Notes: generated by a model not told the origin, from the letters alone. A DNA stretch of 64,000 bases from Anthostomella pinea (GCA_963556695.1 CAUWAG010000012.1:992001-1056000); one strand, 5' to 3'; numbered from the stretch's first letter, positions 10,392 to 21,759 are shown. Translations and numbers: made by a program.

Positions 10392-12205
10392 TCAGCCCTT
10401 TGGTCCTTTTGCCAGCCTCTTTGGACGGCCTTGCCTAGCTTGCCTAGACTTCAAGTCCCCTGGTCTTGCGCTTCTCACTGTCGCTGGCTTTTTCGAGAGC
10501 TTGTCGCTGCGACACCTCGAGCCACTCGTTTGGCGGGTGGTCAAAGGCTGTGTCGAGGAGGCCTTGTAGAGTGGCTCTGCTACACCTTGTCCTAGCAGTA
10601 TCCCATATTCAGGCAATTCTCCTGCGAGCCTTCGGCTTGCCCGCTCCTTCTTGTAAGTCTTACGCTGTTTGTTATGGTGTTGGGGTTCTGTTCGTGTGTT
10701 GTTGTCGAGGTTAGAAGGTCCACGGCCTCGATCGGGTGGCAATGCTGTATTCTTGGCAATTCGACCGCCGCGAGTCTGGCGTAAGGTGTCCTTCATGTGT
10801 CGAGATGAAACCCGCGGTTTCAATGCCACTTCAGTAGATGAATAATCGCCTATGAGGTTCGGCAGGGGTTCTCGTTGTTGCTGACCGGAGACGCGAGCTT
10901 GGATATTCTTACGCCAGCTTTCCATTACATCCCTTTCCTCCTGGTTGGTTGATGCACCAAAAGGACCTGAAAAGTGGGGCAGAAGCTCCCCATAGAACCG
11001 AATCATTGCAGCATTGTGATTCTGTTCCCAGCTATCCGATGCAGCTCTTTCGTACGGGGTAACTGCCTTATTAAAATCGCCTGATCCTTTTGGTGCAGGG
11101 TTCCTCTGTCGCCATTCAACTATGCCAGCTTCAGCATCATGCATAGCATTGATCTCCTCCTGCGTCCAGCCTTTCTTCCGGAGATCAATGTGGTCTTGAA
11201 AGCGGCGCTGTTCAAGAGAGAATCGAGCAGGATCTACGTAGCGAAAGCTTTCCATTGTCTCGCGTTTCTCGCGGGCTTGCCTGTCGCCTGGCTCATTTTC
11301 ATTCCTCGTCCTAGCCCCATCTATGAGGGACTCGTTGAGGAAAATCTTTTCGAATCGATACCTCTCCTCGTCCCAGTGCAGACGTCCCCGGTCGTACTCC
11401 AGTCGTTCCCATGGATCGTCGGAGAGAGGCGTCGGCTCGCGAGTTTCGGGGGTTGGGGCGTACGTGTTGTATCCGCTGAGGTCGGTTTCGCTGTCGTCGT
11501 TGCCCTTTAACGGTGTTGGAGATGTGTGGTTATCGACGCCTAAGTCCTTGGAAAGTCGAGCCCACAAGCGCTTCCACCCTTCATCACGTATCCCGCCAGC
11601 TCGAAGTCCCGGCTCGAACGGTCGCCTCTCCACCTGGTGTTCCATTATCCTTAGGGCTTTCTGGCGTTCTTTGTAGATTGGATCATACTGAAGATATATG
11701 TTCCTTTGCTCGAGCATGGTCTTTCGTAATTAGTACCACTCTTCGCCAAAACGCTCTCTGCCCCATGCCGCATAGTTCTCAGGATGATAGGGCTCTGAAT
11801 CGGGCGTCCAGGCATTCGCGCATAAGGATCGTACGTGTCAGGATCGTAGGTGCGTGGTACTGGCATCTGCTCGCACTCTACGATTGCGTACAGCTCTTCG
11901 CCATAATGCTTCCGATACCAGGCCGTGTAGGTTTCGGGATCATAGGGCTCCGGTGTCGGCGTCCGTGATGGTTCTCGCCCAGATATTCGCCCACCCGAGC
12001 CGTACAGTGGGTACTGGGGTGCTGGTGTCTTTATTTCTTGACTTTTCGGATCGTCGGTCTCCTGTCTAACACTCTCAGGTTCGTGACGGCCGCCGAGGCT
12101 ATCGCCTTTGGCTAGAGGAGGAATATTATCGGAGGTGGCTTTCATAGATGGATGAGGCGTTGACGCGACGTTGCGTGCACGCTTTGCGCGCGTGTGTGGA
12201 GCCAT
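10392..12205 (-). pseudogene. Long charged protein of unknown function, one frameshift and one stop
   Basis: The ATG at 12205 starts a frame of about 130 good residues (MAPHTRAKRARN, then TPTPEPYDPETYTAW). The frame then shifts near 11810 and continues as EPYHPENYAAWGRERFGEEW, a near repeat of the earlier segment, which shows where the true frame goes. A TAA at 11732-11730 follows and the remaining 441 codons from 11717 are open to 10392. The protein would be about 600 aa: Pro/Tyr repeats at the N-terminus, a charged helical middle (WERLEYDRGRLHWDEERY) and a strongly basic C-terminus (RQARQGRPKRLAKG), suggesting a nuclear or DNA-associated protein. The family is not recognised. It is head-to-head with the FHA kinase, 346 bp apart. 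Confidence 0.55.
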
Positions 12206-12551
12206 CGAGATGGCAATGAATGCGGAGCTGACGAGATGGCGATATGGAGTGCGTTATTAAGTCTCGTTGCTGGCGAGCTTGGGTACGTCGGGAGCGATGG
12301 TGAAGGATGGAATCGATGATGTTTGATGGGCGGGGGTTTTCTGGTTGAGAGGCAGGAAGTTAGAGCGGTTTGCCAAATCGCGCGACGCGTGTTACAGCGT
12401 GTCACAGCGCTAAGCTTCCTCCAATCAGTTCCCCTCCCCCTTTCTTCCCCTCTCCCGTCTCCCGTCGTCTGCCAACAGATGGACAATACACTCGAAGGCC
12501 TTCGTGGCCAGCTAGCTTCTGGCTCTTTCTCATCAAACATGCTTTCCCAAG
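12206..12551. promoter_or_regulatory. Shared divergent promoter region
   Basis: This 346-bp gap lies between two start codons facing away from each other. It holds a CCAAT motif at about 12420 and a pyrimidine-rich run at about 12415-12470, both common upstream of fungal genes. Joint regulation of the two genes is inferred from the layout. Confidence 0.45.
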
Positions 12552-14567
12552 ATGGAGGACATTCCCGGAACGGTGTTTTATCTTACTCCCTTTAACAACA
12601 ACAAATATGCCGCAGCGATCATTCGAGACTCCGCGAATCACAGCCGACAAGTACGCAGGGTGCCCAACACGGACTCGGACGAGCTAGCCTTGCGAATCGG
12701 GCTCGACCAGCAACTCAAAAGCCAACCCTACCTTGTACAGTTTGGCCGGCGCGAACACAATGATGTGATCCTCAATAGGCGCTTCTCTAGAAACGACCAG
12801 TGCTATTTCGATTTTAATAGAGACACCGGAGAGCTACTTCTACACGATATATCAGAGAAGAATGACACAGAACTCTGCGACATTATTATCTTGACTGATA
12901 AATACGGTAACAGAAAGGAGAAGGCAGGGGCTCCGCAGATATAGAAGACCCCCCGGCAGTGTGTCGTGGTACTGAGCCCTGACCCATATCGCAACCCCGA
13001 TGGTCTTGCTGTTGAACGTCAGTGGATCTTCATCGTGCGTAACGCCGAGTTTCGTCTGATACCGCGATCATCGCGGGGCCAAGATGAAGCGACATTCACG
13101 TAGGCGAGGCGTGCTTTTGCGGGCCAACCCGACCCTAATCGGACAATCGAAGGGACCCTGCAGCGGATTTTCACCCTTGGCTTGCAGTCGCTCCAATCTG
13201 AAGGATTAACAATCATTTACAGGTCCGCATCAACGATCACTTTCAACCCCCATAATACGCGGTTCAGGACCCCACTCGAGCCTGAGGAGGACGATCAGAT
13301 CCGATCTACCAGGATCAGGACGCTTGGAAGCGGAGGACAAGGTGAAGTGCATAAGGTTATTGACATGTATACCGGCGCGCATTACGCTTGCAAAATCGTC
13401 GCCGTGAAGGCACAGGTACCCCAATGGAGGATCTATTCGGAGAGAGATTTCAGGGCAAGAGTTGAAATGGAGGTGAACTTGGTTCGGGAGCTACGGCACG
13501 TAAGCTCCCTCTTCCGTCTATTGCTTGCCTCACACTGATTCCATTAGGCCCATATCGTCCCATACGCACACACCCAGGGGTTCAAGATCGGCCGGGATAT
13601 CAAAATCTTCATGCCTATTTATGAAGGAAACCTTCACGACTTGCTAAAGCGGCTCCGATGTGAAGTACCAGGCACGGTGCTGGACAAGACCGACGCGATG
13701 CTTTCCCAGATGTTACACGCACTGGACTTTGTACACACTCGCGATCCGCCAATCATTCATCGAGACATAAAACCTCCGAATATCCTCTACTCAGGCGACC
13801 AGTTCTTTTTGACCGACTTTGGGATCGCCAAGGTCGTTGATACATCAAATACTGTCGTTGGGACACAATGGTACATGGCGCCTGAAGTTTGGGCAAACAG
13901 GGAGCAGACACCAAAGGTTGATATATGGGGACTCGGCGTGACTGTCATGGAGTGTTTGGTACAACTCCTGCCTGAAGAAGAGAGGCAAGCCCGGTTTTCG
14001 AAATGGGAGCAGTGGTATGAGTACCTCCAGGGATGTCTAAACCAGCACCAACATGCACGTCCCTTTGCGTCTATGCTCGCCGTTGACATCGGTCGGCGTC
14101 CAATAGCTCGCGATCTTCTCACCCTACAAAACCCACTGACCAATGCCACCTTGGGTTTGGGAGTATCGTCACGTGCAAGCCAGGCAACCGGGAAAACGAT
14201 ATACGCCGCTGCGAGTACTCCCATGGATTGGACAGGAACGGTAGCCACGGCATTCTTTCAGGGAAACCCTCAGCCCAAGCAATGCAATGGGAGTATGGAG
14301 CACTCGCAGTCAAACCCAGTGGCAGTTCCATCGCCAAACATGCCTCCCAGTCGACCGGCGCAGCCAGCAGCCAGCCGTGCAGGGTCTGTCAAGTCTGTGA
14401 GGTCTCGAGACGGAAGGCCGCAGAGAGGCCACAAGGGTGGTGGGTCATCACAGAACGGGCGTCATACACTGTCTTCTGCCGGGGTACCAAAACGGTCCTC
14501 GGGCAGAAAGCAACGACCGAAAAGCATACGCAAGGCACATGAGGTTCAAGCATTAGGAATGGGATAA
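12552..14567 (+). pseudogene. FHA-domain Ser/Thr protein kinase, two in-frame stops
   Basis: The ATG at 12552 (context CCCAAGATGG) opens a 655-codon reading with one clean 48-nt intron at 13500-13547 (GTAAGC, CACTGAT, CATTAG; phase 0). Residues about 60-105 form an FHA phosphothreonine-binding domain (QFGRREHNDV, RFSRNDQC, TGELLLHD). The kinase domain starts near residue 258 with LGSGGQGEV, then YACKIV, HRDIKPPNIL, DFGIAK and MAPEVW, so every catalytic motif is kept. TAG codons at 12942-12944 (between FHA and kinase, probably once TGG) and 13101-13103 break the frame. The C-terminal 90 residues are Ser/Arg/Lys-rich. Such kinases read phosphorylation signals; the substrate is unknown. Because only stops and no frameshift are present, recent inactivation or readthrough are both possible. 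Confidence 0.8.
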
Positions 14568-14569
14568 TG

Positions 14570-14755
14570 CCAATATTTTCCGGGGGGGGGGGGGGGGCGG
14601 TGGCTGATCTTGCTTTAGTGCTGGAGGGATCTGTTCCAGGCAGCTAAGCTTGAAGTTTGGACCAGAATGCTGTACATCCAATCATTTCGGTTGTCAAAAG
14701 AGATCTATACACTGAAACATACCCGCTGCTGTTGATTGGACCTCGGCTTCAACAT
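14570..14755 (+). repeat. Repeat G, copy 2, with 16-G run
   Basis: It begins within a few bases of the kinase stop codon and matches 7468-7645. It contains a 16-G run at 14582-14597 where copy 1 has only CCCGGGG. It may be the kinase gene's original 3' flank. The next 180 bases hold nothing recognised. Confidence 0.7.
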
Positions 14756-14935
14756 TATAGGAATCTCAGGTCCTAACCAGCGATTCGCAAATTATCCGGT
14801 TCCTGGTCTTCTGGGCCGACCGCGTTTCGAGACGTAATGTTCGCGGCCCGCCGACACCGTCAGCACCGTCCACAGGCTTTAGATATGAAGGATGAAAAGA
14901 TTTAGTCAAAGGGATCGGGCGATCAGACTCTTAAT

Positions 14936-15075
14936 TGTCAGATTTGAGCCAATCGTGAGGTTGAAGTGCGTGTGTGTATTCTGTCTGTCTGGAATGTTCT
15001 TGTACGACCGTGGAAGCATTGTGCCAGAAGGGGGCTGGATCGGGATGGAACAACTAGGTTCCGCAGTCTACTGCA
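14936..15075 (+). repeat. Truncated LTR related to 49515-49688
   Basis: From TGTCAGATTTGAGCC to about GTTCCGCAGTCTAC it follows the solo LTR at 49515-49688 closely (shared GCCAATCGTGAGGTTGAAG and GGAACAACTAGGTTCCG). The last 35 bp of the LTR are missing. Confidence 0.6.
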
Positions 15076-15084
15076 ACCTGTCCG

Positions 15085-15295
15085 TTAATAATATCAAAAC
15101 AGATTCCCAGCACCAAAGTGGATCATCCGAATTTTGCCCTTACCAGGCGGGTCTGAGATGGCTGTGGATGTGCCATAGCCTTTCTAAGGATGGGCTAAAA
15201 ATTGACCTCGGTCAATTCTCAGTGTCTACCTAGTTACACATATGAAGCCCGAAAGCTTATATAGACTGTCATATATGGCATCGATCCCCGTACCA
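15085..15295 (+). repeat. Repeat D, copy 1
   Basis: This copy matches 19200-19410 in inverted orientation. Shared words include CAAAACAGATTCCCAGCA, AGCCTTTCTAAGGATGG and GGCATCGATCCCCGTAC. Each copy has a private insertion of about 22-28 bp. Confidence 0.7.
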
Positions 15296-15396
15296 GAAAA
15301 CGGAGCCCCTATGACCTACAACCGACGTCGTGGGCTGTGAAATTGCGTGTCGATGGCGCTCTCATCGGTAGCAAAGCAGGGCTGACTGTTTCACAA

Positions 15397-15729
15397 GGCA
15401 TGTTTCAGGTTAGACATATTCTCAACAATGGTTCGCTGTCAGCTCTGTCTAGTACTGAAGCATAGTCGAGCGGCTCGAATTGCGGTCCGTCAGTAGCTAT
15501 CAACGAGCGCTGTGGTTCTGCCTGCCCTCGTCCCGAGGTTAAGGTGCTTGAAGGGCTCGGTCGTCGTGTACCTCGATGACCCGAACAACCCTGTGCTCCT
15601 CGACCCTGGTAGCGAGCTGCTTCTCGTCAAACCAGCCCACATTATATGGGCATGTTTCAGGTTAAACATATTCTCAACAACGGTTTGCTGTCAGCTCTAT
15701 CTGGTACTGAGGCATCGTCGAGCGGCTAT
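15397..15729 (+). repeat. 80-bp direct duplication 252 bp apart
   Basis: The block 15397-15476 recurs at 15649-15729, both starting GGCATGTTTCAGGTTA and ending near TCGAGCGGCT. The intervening bases carry no recognised feature. Confidence 0.75.
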
Positions 15730-16680
15730 GAAGGATTGTGCCAGAGGCAGTGACGTGGCGCTTGGGATTACGATGGTGCAACATCATCAGAATAACTCAT
15801 AAACAGACCACCACAAGCCAAGAGGGATAGTTGACTTAAAAGTGCGAATGCATAGGACTCCACGGCGACGTACTGGGGCCTGTCTTTGACGAGCCGTCTA
15901 ACATATAAGGCTAGAGGGTTCTATAGGGTTTATGTTCTGAGGTAAGTCAACACAAAGGACGACAGAGGCTTCTGTTAACTAGAAGACACTTAGATGCTGA
16001 GGCTTAGTCTGAACCGGGGGTTCACTGAATAGTCGAGTCATCAGGAGATTTCTCCCACCTTAGGGTTGGCTAAGATGCTTAGATTGATCACTGAGGTAGA
16101 GACTGTCTATCTGTCTAGCTAGGAAATGTCCATCCTTATATATCCAATCTCTCCCTCACTGATGAGGTGTTTGCTCTTGGCTCACTGTGAGCCTGTGAGC
16201 CTGGATCACCGTGAGCCCGTGAGCCTATGCCTCTGGTCACGTGGTCCGTATTATTGTTAACATCCGACACATGGTTGTTGTCCGACTCGCCCGTCTCCAG
16301 CTACATCACCTTCTGCCAGGCACCAGCAGACTGCCCTATAACGAAGCCTCTACATCACAGCACTGACCAATCGATCACATTGAGCCTTCGCAGACAGCGC
16401 ATTCAAGAACTCATATGCCTGATAAGTACGTACTAAAGACTCATACAGGCCCTGGAGGGAAGGCAGAACTGCGGGAACAGCGAGACGATGCGACCAGCGC
16501 CTGTGGTATAGTCACCCACCATGGCACCGTAGATGCGACTAAGCAACACTTCTTCCACAGGTCTCCGTACTTGCACCACACGACTAACATGATGGGAGGG
16601 TTCCCCTTTGACCAGGCACACCTTCTGCTGTGCACCCACACACGCACACCCGCTTAAGAGCACAACCAACGCCGCCACGT
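15730..16680. other. Unassigned spacer
   Basis: No gene family is seen on either strand. At 16182-16228 the word GTGAGCC(T/C)GTGAGCCT is repeated in tandem. Short frames in this stretch show no domain. Confidence 0.3.
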
Positions 16681-16684
16681 CAAC

Positions 16685-17035
16685 GCGGGAGGGGGCCAAC
16701 TTGGTTGGCAGAGCATTGGATCGACGCAGCTCAGTTGGAGGCTCGTTCTGGGAAGTGGTGTTGGTACAATAGTTCGCGAAGTGTCTTTGTGATTGCGCAG
16801 GCCAGCGAATGCGCCACTGATCGGACCCTCTCCGCATTGAGAAGCCGGTGCGAGATGTTTGAGGCCCTCGCAGCAATCAGGGATATCATTCGGGCTCGAT
16901 GTTAGAAAATATCATATCTCATTACAAAAATGCGCTGACAGGTGAAAAGCAAAACAAAACAGTACCGCTGACGGCTGCGTCAGTCCAGAGCTTACGCCAA
17001 CTTGTATGTTCAAAATACCTGACCAGACTTGGGCT
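16685..17035 (-). pseudogene. 3' end and downstream flank of a second DUF7924 gene copy
   Basis: Read on the minus strand, this segment matches the last codons of the intact gene at 47569-49404 and its flank to 49914. The coding part carries TGA where the intact copy has TGG (in VFWTSKLA). The copy lacks the 174-bp LTR that lies in the 49.5-kb flank and so shows the empty insertion site. The rest of the gene is not present here. Confidence 0.75.
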
Positions 17036-17211
17036 TTCCCAATAGTATCAAGTCGGATGGCCAGGCACATAAAAGGCATCGAACAGCTACATTTCCCCTC
17101 GTCTTGGATCGTGTAGCTTAAAATCAACGCGAGTTATTTGTCAATAACAAGGACGTCAGTCCCCTTATTGCGGAAGACGATAAGCGCGGTGGAGTAGCAG
17201 AGAGCGATGAC

Positions 17212-17628
17212 ATGGTGAATTCGGACGTACATGGAACCTCTAACGAGGACTCCGGAGAAGGGTGTGAGCCTGATCAACTCTACACAAATGCTTTCCCTAT
17301 GCTGTATCCGACGCCCGATCACACTCCTCCTCCTGCAACATCGCTCTTTACTGTAGCTATTAAAGAAGCTGGCAATACAGGGACAAGACCTGCAGCTATG
17401 AGGGCGGCGCCTGTGTTGTCCGGGATGACCATAGAGTCGTCCTACCTCGGAGTGACACCACGCTTGAGCTGCTGGGAGGCCATGTTCAATGCAGGACGCC
17501 TAAGCGCCGCGGAGGTGAAGCACGGTGAGCCGGTGAGCAAGGCTAAGAAAGCCCGGATGGTAAACCGTCCGAAACGCCACCCTGATGGTACGACAAATTG
17601 GACTGCCCCAGGGATCTTCAGACCTTGA
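17212..17628 (+). CDS. Hypothetical 138-aa ORF
   Basis: The frame has an ATG at 17212 and is open upstream to about 17119, so a longer 5' part or an earlier exon is possible. The sequence is Pro/Thr-rich in the middle (PTPDHTPPPATS) and Lys/Arg-rich near the end (KAKKARMVNRPKRH). No signal peptide, membrane segment or known domain is seen. It may be an exon or a chance frame. Confidence 0.3.
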   Translation: MVNSDVHGTSNEDSGEGCEPDQLYTNAFPMLYPTPDHTPPPATSLFTVAIKEAGNTGTRPAAMRAAPVLSGMTIESSYLGVTPRLSCWEAMFNAGRLSAAEVKHGEPVSKAKKARMVNRPKRHPDGTTNWTAPGIFRP

Positions 17629-17852
17629 GAGGCTCAAAAGAAAACTTGCCAGTGGAGCTGGAATCCACCGGAGCGAGCTCCCATCACTACCGAGAACTCA
17701 CAAGGATCTACGAGACCACTTGACGGGTCAGGGATTCAGAAGTGCAGAGCAAATGCATCTCCAAAGCCACCATGAGATGAGCTCGTAGAACATTGAAGGT
17801 GGTATAAGCGGCGCAGGAGTCGCCAGCTACCGTGTCACGGTGGAGAAAATCG

Positions 17853-18134
17853 TCAAATCCACCTGGTTCGTCGTCTGGTTTCGGGTAGTTGGATAGCCAT
17901 GAGGCCAGTCGAGATGGTGAGGGCAGCCCGTGACGCTACTCCAGGCTGGGAGTCGTTTGCAGGGCTGTTTCCTGTGTTTTTGCTTCCAGCTCGAGGTCCT
18001 TGTTGAGCAGGTCGGTTTTCCGGGTGACATCTCCAGCAGGTCTGGAGACTTTTCGTATGGCGGTTACCATTTGCGTCCCATATCCCGTCGGCTGGATGTG
18101 TCTTTTTGCACACTGTACAATCGATTGATGGCAT
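17853..18134 (-). CDS. Small zinc-ribbon-like ORF
   Basis: The ATG at 18134 starts a 93-residue frame with two cysteine pairs, CTVCKKTHP and CWRCHPENRPAQQ, spaced about 28 residues apart. Many fungal proteins end in a similar CxxC...CxxCR..NR module. Here it is the N-terminal part of a short frame, so it is likely a fragment. Zinc binding is inferred from the cysteines. Confidence 0.35.
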   Translation of the reverse strand: MPSIDCTVCKKTHPADGIWDANGNRHTKSLQTCWRCHPENRPAQQGPRAGSKNTGNSPANDSQPGVASRAALTISTGLMAIQLPETRRRTRWI

Positions 18135-19199
18135 AGAGGCTGATCGAGTCTCTGTGTTCTCATTTCCCTTGTTACCTTGACCAGGTTGTAGGTGTGCCAG
18201 TACGGTCAGGATCTACAGCGTAATCCTGCGTGGACTCTGACAGGGAAGAACCGCCGTCTTTTGACGCGTTATTGGACGTGCATATATGCGCCCCAATCAT
18301 CAATGGCATATGCAAGCTTTAATAAGACCCTAATGTATGACGCAGCTATAGCCTTTCCGTTCGCCTCACCTTTGCCGCTTCTAGTAAGATTTCTGCTACG
18401 GCCATTCCCTTAAGTTGCGGCAGAACCTCGTTTGATTCCGATTTTGATGCCATCTCGCAAATCGACAGGATGGCAACCTCTAACTTGACGGCGCAATTGC
18501 AAGACTGTTAGGCGTCGGGTTTGAGACCATGATGCTGTAAGGCGTGGCAGGGAAAAAACATAAACGAAGAACAAGCATCGTCCGTTTATCCCAGTAGCTC
18601 AAAGATATATTCTGTAAGAACTATCTGTTAAGTATTGATTAAACCTAGAGTTTATAATCCTATAATAACGCGAAGATAACACCCATTGTAATAAGAAACA
18701 GTGATAACTGTCGAATGTGGTGATACCCGCGTGAAATAAATAGAGGTATAGTTTGCGAGGGGATCAAGGTCGGGCGTCGGGTTCCTGGGCCAAGGTATGT
18801 CTTGTTTAGAACAGTGGTAGCGAGTAACGTGTTTTGAGGGAAAGCCTGACTATGATAGGTAGTCAAACAAGTGGCATTGAGTGTTGGTCTAGCTTCGAAA
18901 GTAGTCATGCTTGGAGTTTTAGCAAGGTCCGAACTCGAAGTATTGAGAGAGTGCGAGGGCAACGTGCTAGCAAGAGGTGTCAATTAAAGGCCGCCGCCAA
19001 ACTCTACAAAGCCAGAAGCTACAGTTATTCCCAAGTTCAACTCAAAGCTAACAGTCTGTCAAGCAGGTGAAGCAAGGCCCAAGCTGACTAAGGCCAAAGT
19101 TAACCATATGGCAAGAAAGACCATGATTGATCTGGCTTCAGATATAGAAGATGTTGCGACATTCACTCCATTACTGTAGTTGACTCAAGCGATCAAGTG
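18135..19199. other. AT-rich spacer without recognised genes
   Basis: Only short frames occur. The stretch 18590-18680 is AT-rich and the stretch 18830-19070 gives a Ser/Arg-rich frame without a domain. Confidence 0.3.
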
Positions 19200-19410
19200 G
19201 AGTACGGGGATCGATGCCCTATATGATAGTCTATATAAGCTTAACATGTCGCATAATGGATAAGCTTTCCGGCTTTATACATGGTACTGGGCAGACATTG
19301 AGAATTGACCTAGGTCCATTTTCAGCCATCCTTAGAAAGGCTATGGTGGTAAGGACAAAACTCGGATGATCCACTTTGTTGCTGGGAATCTGTTTTGATG
19401 TCATTAACGG
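19200..19410 (-). repeat. Repeat D, copy 2 (inverted relative to copy 1)
   Basis: This is the inverted partner of 15085-15295, 3.9 kb away. Neither copy encodes anything recognisable. Beyond the repeat, 19411-19924 holds nothing assignable. Confidence 0.7.
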
Positions 19411-19924
19411 ACAGGGTACTGCAAGGATGATAGAAGCGGGAATCCGACGTGCAAGTAAGCCCGATGATGGTCGGGACGGGTCGATAATGAGTGGCCGAAC
19501 GGCTCTAAACGTGTCCCCTCGTTTTGGCACAGTAGGACCCGCCAATCCGCTTCACTGGTGATCTCTCAGCTCGTCGTCCAGGCACCTTGTTCGCGCCCGA
19601 GGTTACTCGTGACGCAATAGGTGTAGACAACAGCCAACCACGCCTTGACGCTGGTCCATGGGTAACGCTCCACCAGGAAGGAGAGACCCTCGGATGAGGT
19701 AGAATAGATGTGCTACGAGTAGGTTGGGCAATCCCTCTCGCTCGGCCTTAAATATGGTGTGGTTGACATCATACCGCGATATGGAATCAACCAATGGATG
19801 CTGGCATTGACATTCATGCATTTTGATTCGTATGATGGCCTATCAGCCACAGGCTTGGCTACATCTTAAAGACGGGGGCTTCTAATATAAGTACGCATCA
19901 CAATAGCGAGGAAATAACGAACAA

Positions 19925-19995
19925 GCGTTTTTGGAGGAGTGGTAAACTCACTTCCCCCCAAGAAAGAAACCCGGGTTCGAACCCCGGCGAGCGTA
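19925..19995 (+). tRNA. tRNA-Gly(CCC)-like sequence, probably a pseudogene
   Basis: The T arm is perfect (CCGGG, TTCGAAC, CCCGG). A D-arm-like GGAG...GTGGTAAACTC precedes an anticodon loop reading CCCCCAA, which gives anticodon CCC. The 5' acceptor strand GCGTTTT pairs with CGAGCGT only through several G-T pairs and one mismatch, as if C residues had become T. Base 33 is C instead of the usual T and the anticodon stem has two mismatches, so function is doubtful. Confidence 0.5.
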
Positions 19996-20084
19996 AGATC
20001 TTACAGACAAAACATTGCCCAGGGGTGGCTGTTCAGTTGCCTCAACTTTTTCCCCAGCCCGCAAAGTGTCAGATTAAAACCTGC

Positions 20085-20350
20085 AGGCAGACACCTATGA
20101 TCCAGTTCCTGCCTATGATCCAATTCTCGCAACGATTGAGCCTGTTCGCAATTTTAGGCCGTCGTTGTTTTTGTGCTCCTGTCCACTTCAAGATCCCTCC
20201 CGAGCAAGCCTTGGATCATGTCGATCAAGCTTTGCGTAAAGGCATCCACCTGGCCAGGGGATGTGTTGCACAGCAAGGAGGCCAAAAGTTTGCAAATCTG
20301 CTGTATTGGTGTTGTTGTTGTTGTGGTTGTTGTTGTTGTTGTTGGAAGGT
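20085..20350. repeat. Patchwork: 18-bp minisatellite, LINE scrap, repeat E
   Basis: At 20093-20130 two minus-strand units of the 18-bp minisatellite occur. At 20200-20262 the minus strand encodes SPGQVDAFTQSLIDMIQG, nearly the same as SPGQVDVFTQSLIDVIQG in LINE fragment 1. From about 20262 the plus strand is repeat E followed by a GTT run to about 20346. The junctions are immediate. Confidence 0.6.
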
Positions 20351-20913
20351 CTGGTGGTAGCAGCACCATTTCCTGGCTTATAGATCTAGCAGAAGTGGCT
20401 CTAAGCATCCATACTGGCACAAAGACTATCCAGAACTCTACGCATTATGTTATAGGGCTTGCAAAGGTTTGAGACTCCTGATTACGAGACCCCACCATCG
20501 CAGCTACCGATATCAGCATTACCAGCCTTTCTGATGCCCAAATTGTCAACACCGCCACCTGTACTATCCTCGCGGGGGATAGCGATATAGTAACCCACGT
20601 GTAAGAAGCTTGACCTTGAAAGCCCGGCCAGGCGGCCTCAGAGGGCGACCCGGGAATACCAAATGTGTAGCATCAGGATGACTCAAGAAGAAATCCCACA
20701 ATTATCAGAGTATAGAAGTAGACATGCCGCAGTGACGTGCTGGTCAGGACGAGCCCAACGTCAGCTACGAGAACGTCAGGCGCCGCGAGGCCTTTTCTCC
20801 CGCAGCCACGGCTAGCATCAATCTCCTGGGGTTAATAAGGCTGTACAGGTGAGGGAGGGAGCTGTCATGAAGCCTCATGGATTACAGGTAAAGGTTTATG
20901 GTCTACCTAATTA
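20351..20913. other. Unassigned spacer
   Basis: No frame with a recognisable domain and no named repeat are seen here. Confidence 0.3.
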
Positions 20914-21759
20914 TCACTGAATTTGAATCCCAGAGACCGCATCAAGAACCAAGTCGCCCATCTCATCAGCCCTGATAGATATATCTTTCTCACACATCTT
21001 GTCGAAGCCTGTAAACTTCCCCATTTTCTCGTCCCACGTAACCTTTATCGGGAATCCGCCTCCACCTGGTCGTACTACAACCGAGAACATAGGTAGTCCA
21101 GCCAACAAGTACAACGCAGGTCCTACCCATCCCAAATCTCTGTACTGCCACGACGCCACCCCTTTTTATGCCGGTCCCAAGTCAATTTCTGGCTCCAGCC
21201 TTCCATCAGGCAAACGATGCTCTCCACGTACACATATATGTTTTGCCAACGTCCTGGTTTCCTTCGTAGACCTCGAGCTCGCTTCGGCTTCGGTTCCTTG
21301 GTTGTATCTGTTCGGGTTCTCTTTGGAAGCCGTGGTCGTTTCCTTACGGCCGGGCTGCCAGCGAAACCAGACTCTGGCCCAGGCTCCAGCGATGATGTAG
21401 TCGCGTCGGCTAACGATTCCATTGCCAGTCTCCCATTCTCTGCTTGGCTCTCTTCAACTTCGCTAGTCTGGGCGACCGACACCGGGTCATATTTACAGCC
21501 TGGAGGACAGATCTTTGCGCCGGTCAGTGGGTTCAGTGCGTTGGAGGCCGATGATTGAGGACATTGTCCGGCTTGCTCCTGCTCTCTGGACTGGGCAATG
21601 CCTTGAAACACAGTCCGACTATATCGTTTACCAGGTACTCTTCAAACAGCACATCACCAACCACTCTGGTTGCATCTATATCATTTCCTGCGGCTGTTCC
21701 GTCGCTGCTGGAACCTGGATCGCGGGGATGGTGGATGGTGGGTGGATTCATCGTCTGAG
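20914..21759 (-). pseudogene. Broken paralogue of the 26104-27276 gene
   Basis: The minus strand carries the middle and end of the same protein as 26104-27276 (RGSTEIWDG, YLLAGLPMFSVVVRPGG, KMGKFTGFDKMCEKD). The N-terminal 110 residues are replaced by unrelated sequence. There are two frameshifts, near 21560 and near 21140. The basic cluster RKRPRLPKRTRTDTT is kept. Confidence 0.75.

Noticed and set aside
10466..11968. Long plus-strand frames opposite the 10.4-12.2 kb gene
   Set aside because: They run antisense to the charged protein and translate to Ser/Leu/Val-rich sequence without domains; they are shadows.
12479..12551. Upstream ATG at 12479 as the FHA kinase start
   Set aside because: It is in another frame and leads to a short unrelated peptide.
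13787..14248. Minus-strand 153-codon frame under the FHA kinase
   Set aside because: It is antisense to the kinase catalytic region and shows no domain of its own.
16182..16228. GTGAGCC repeats as a possible CRISPR-like array
   Set aside because: Only two or three imperfect units without spacers, and the sequence is eukaryotic.
20154..20420. Minus-strand frame with a poly-Thr run
   Set aside because: The Thr run is the translated GTT/AAC microsatellite; only the short LINE segment inside is meaningful.
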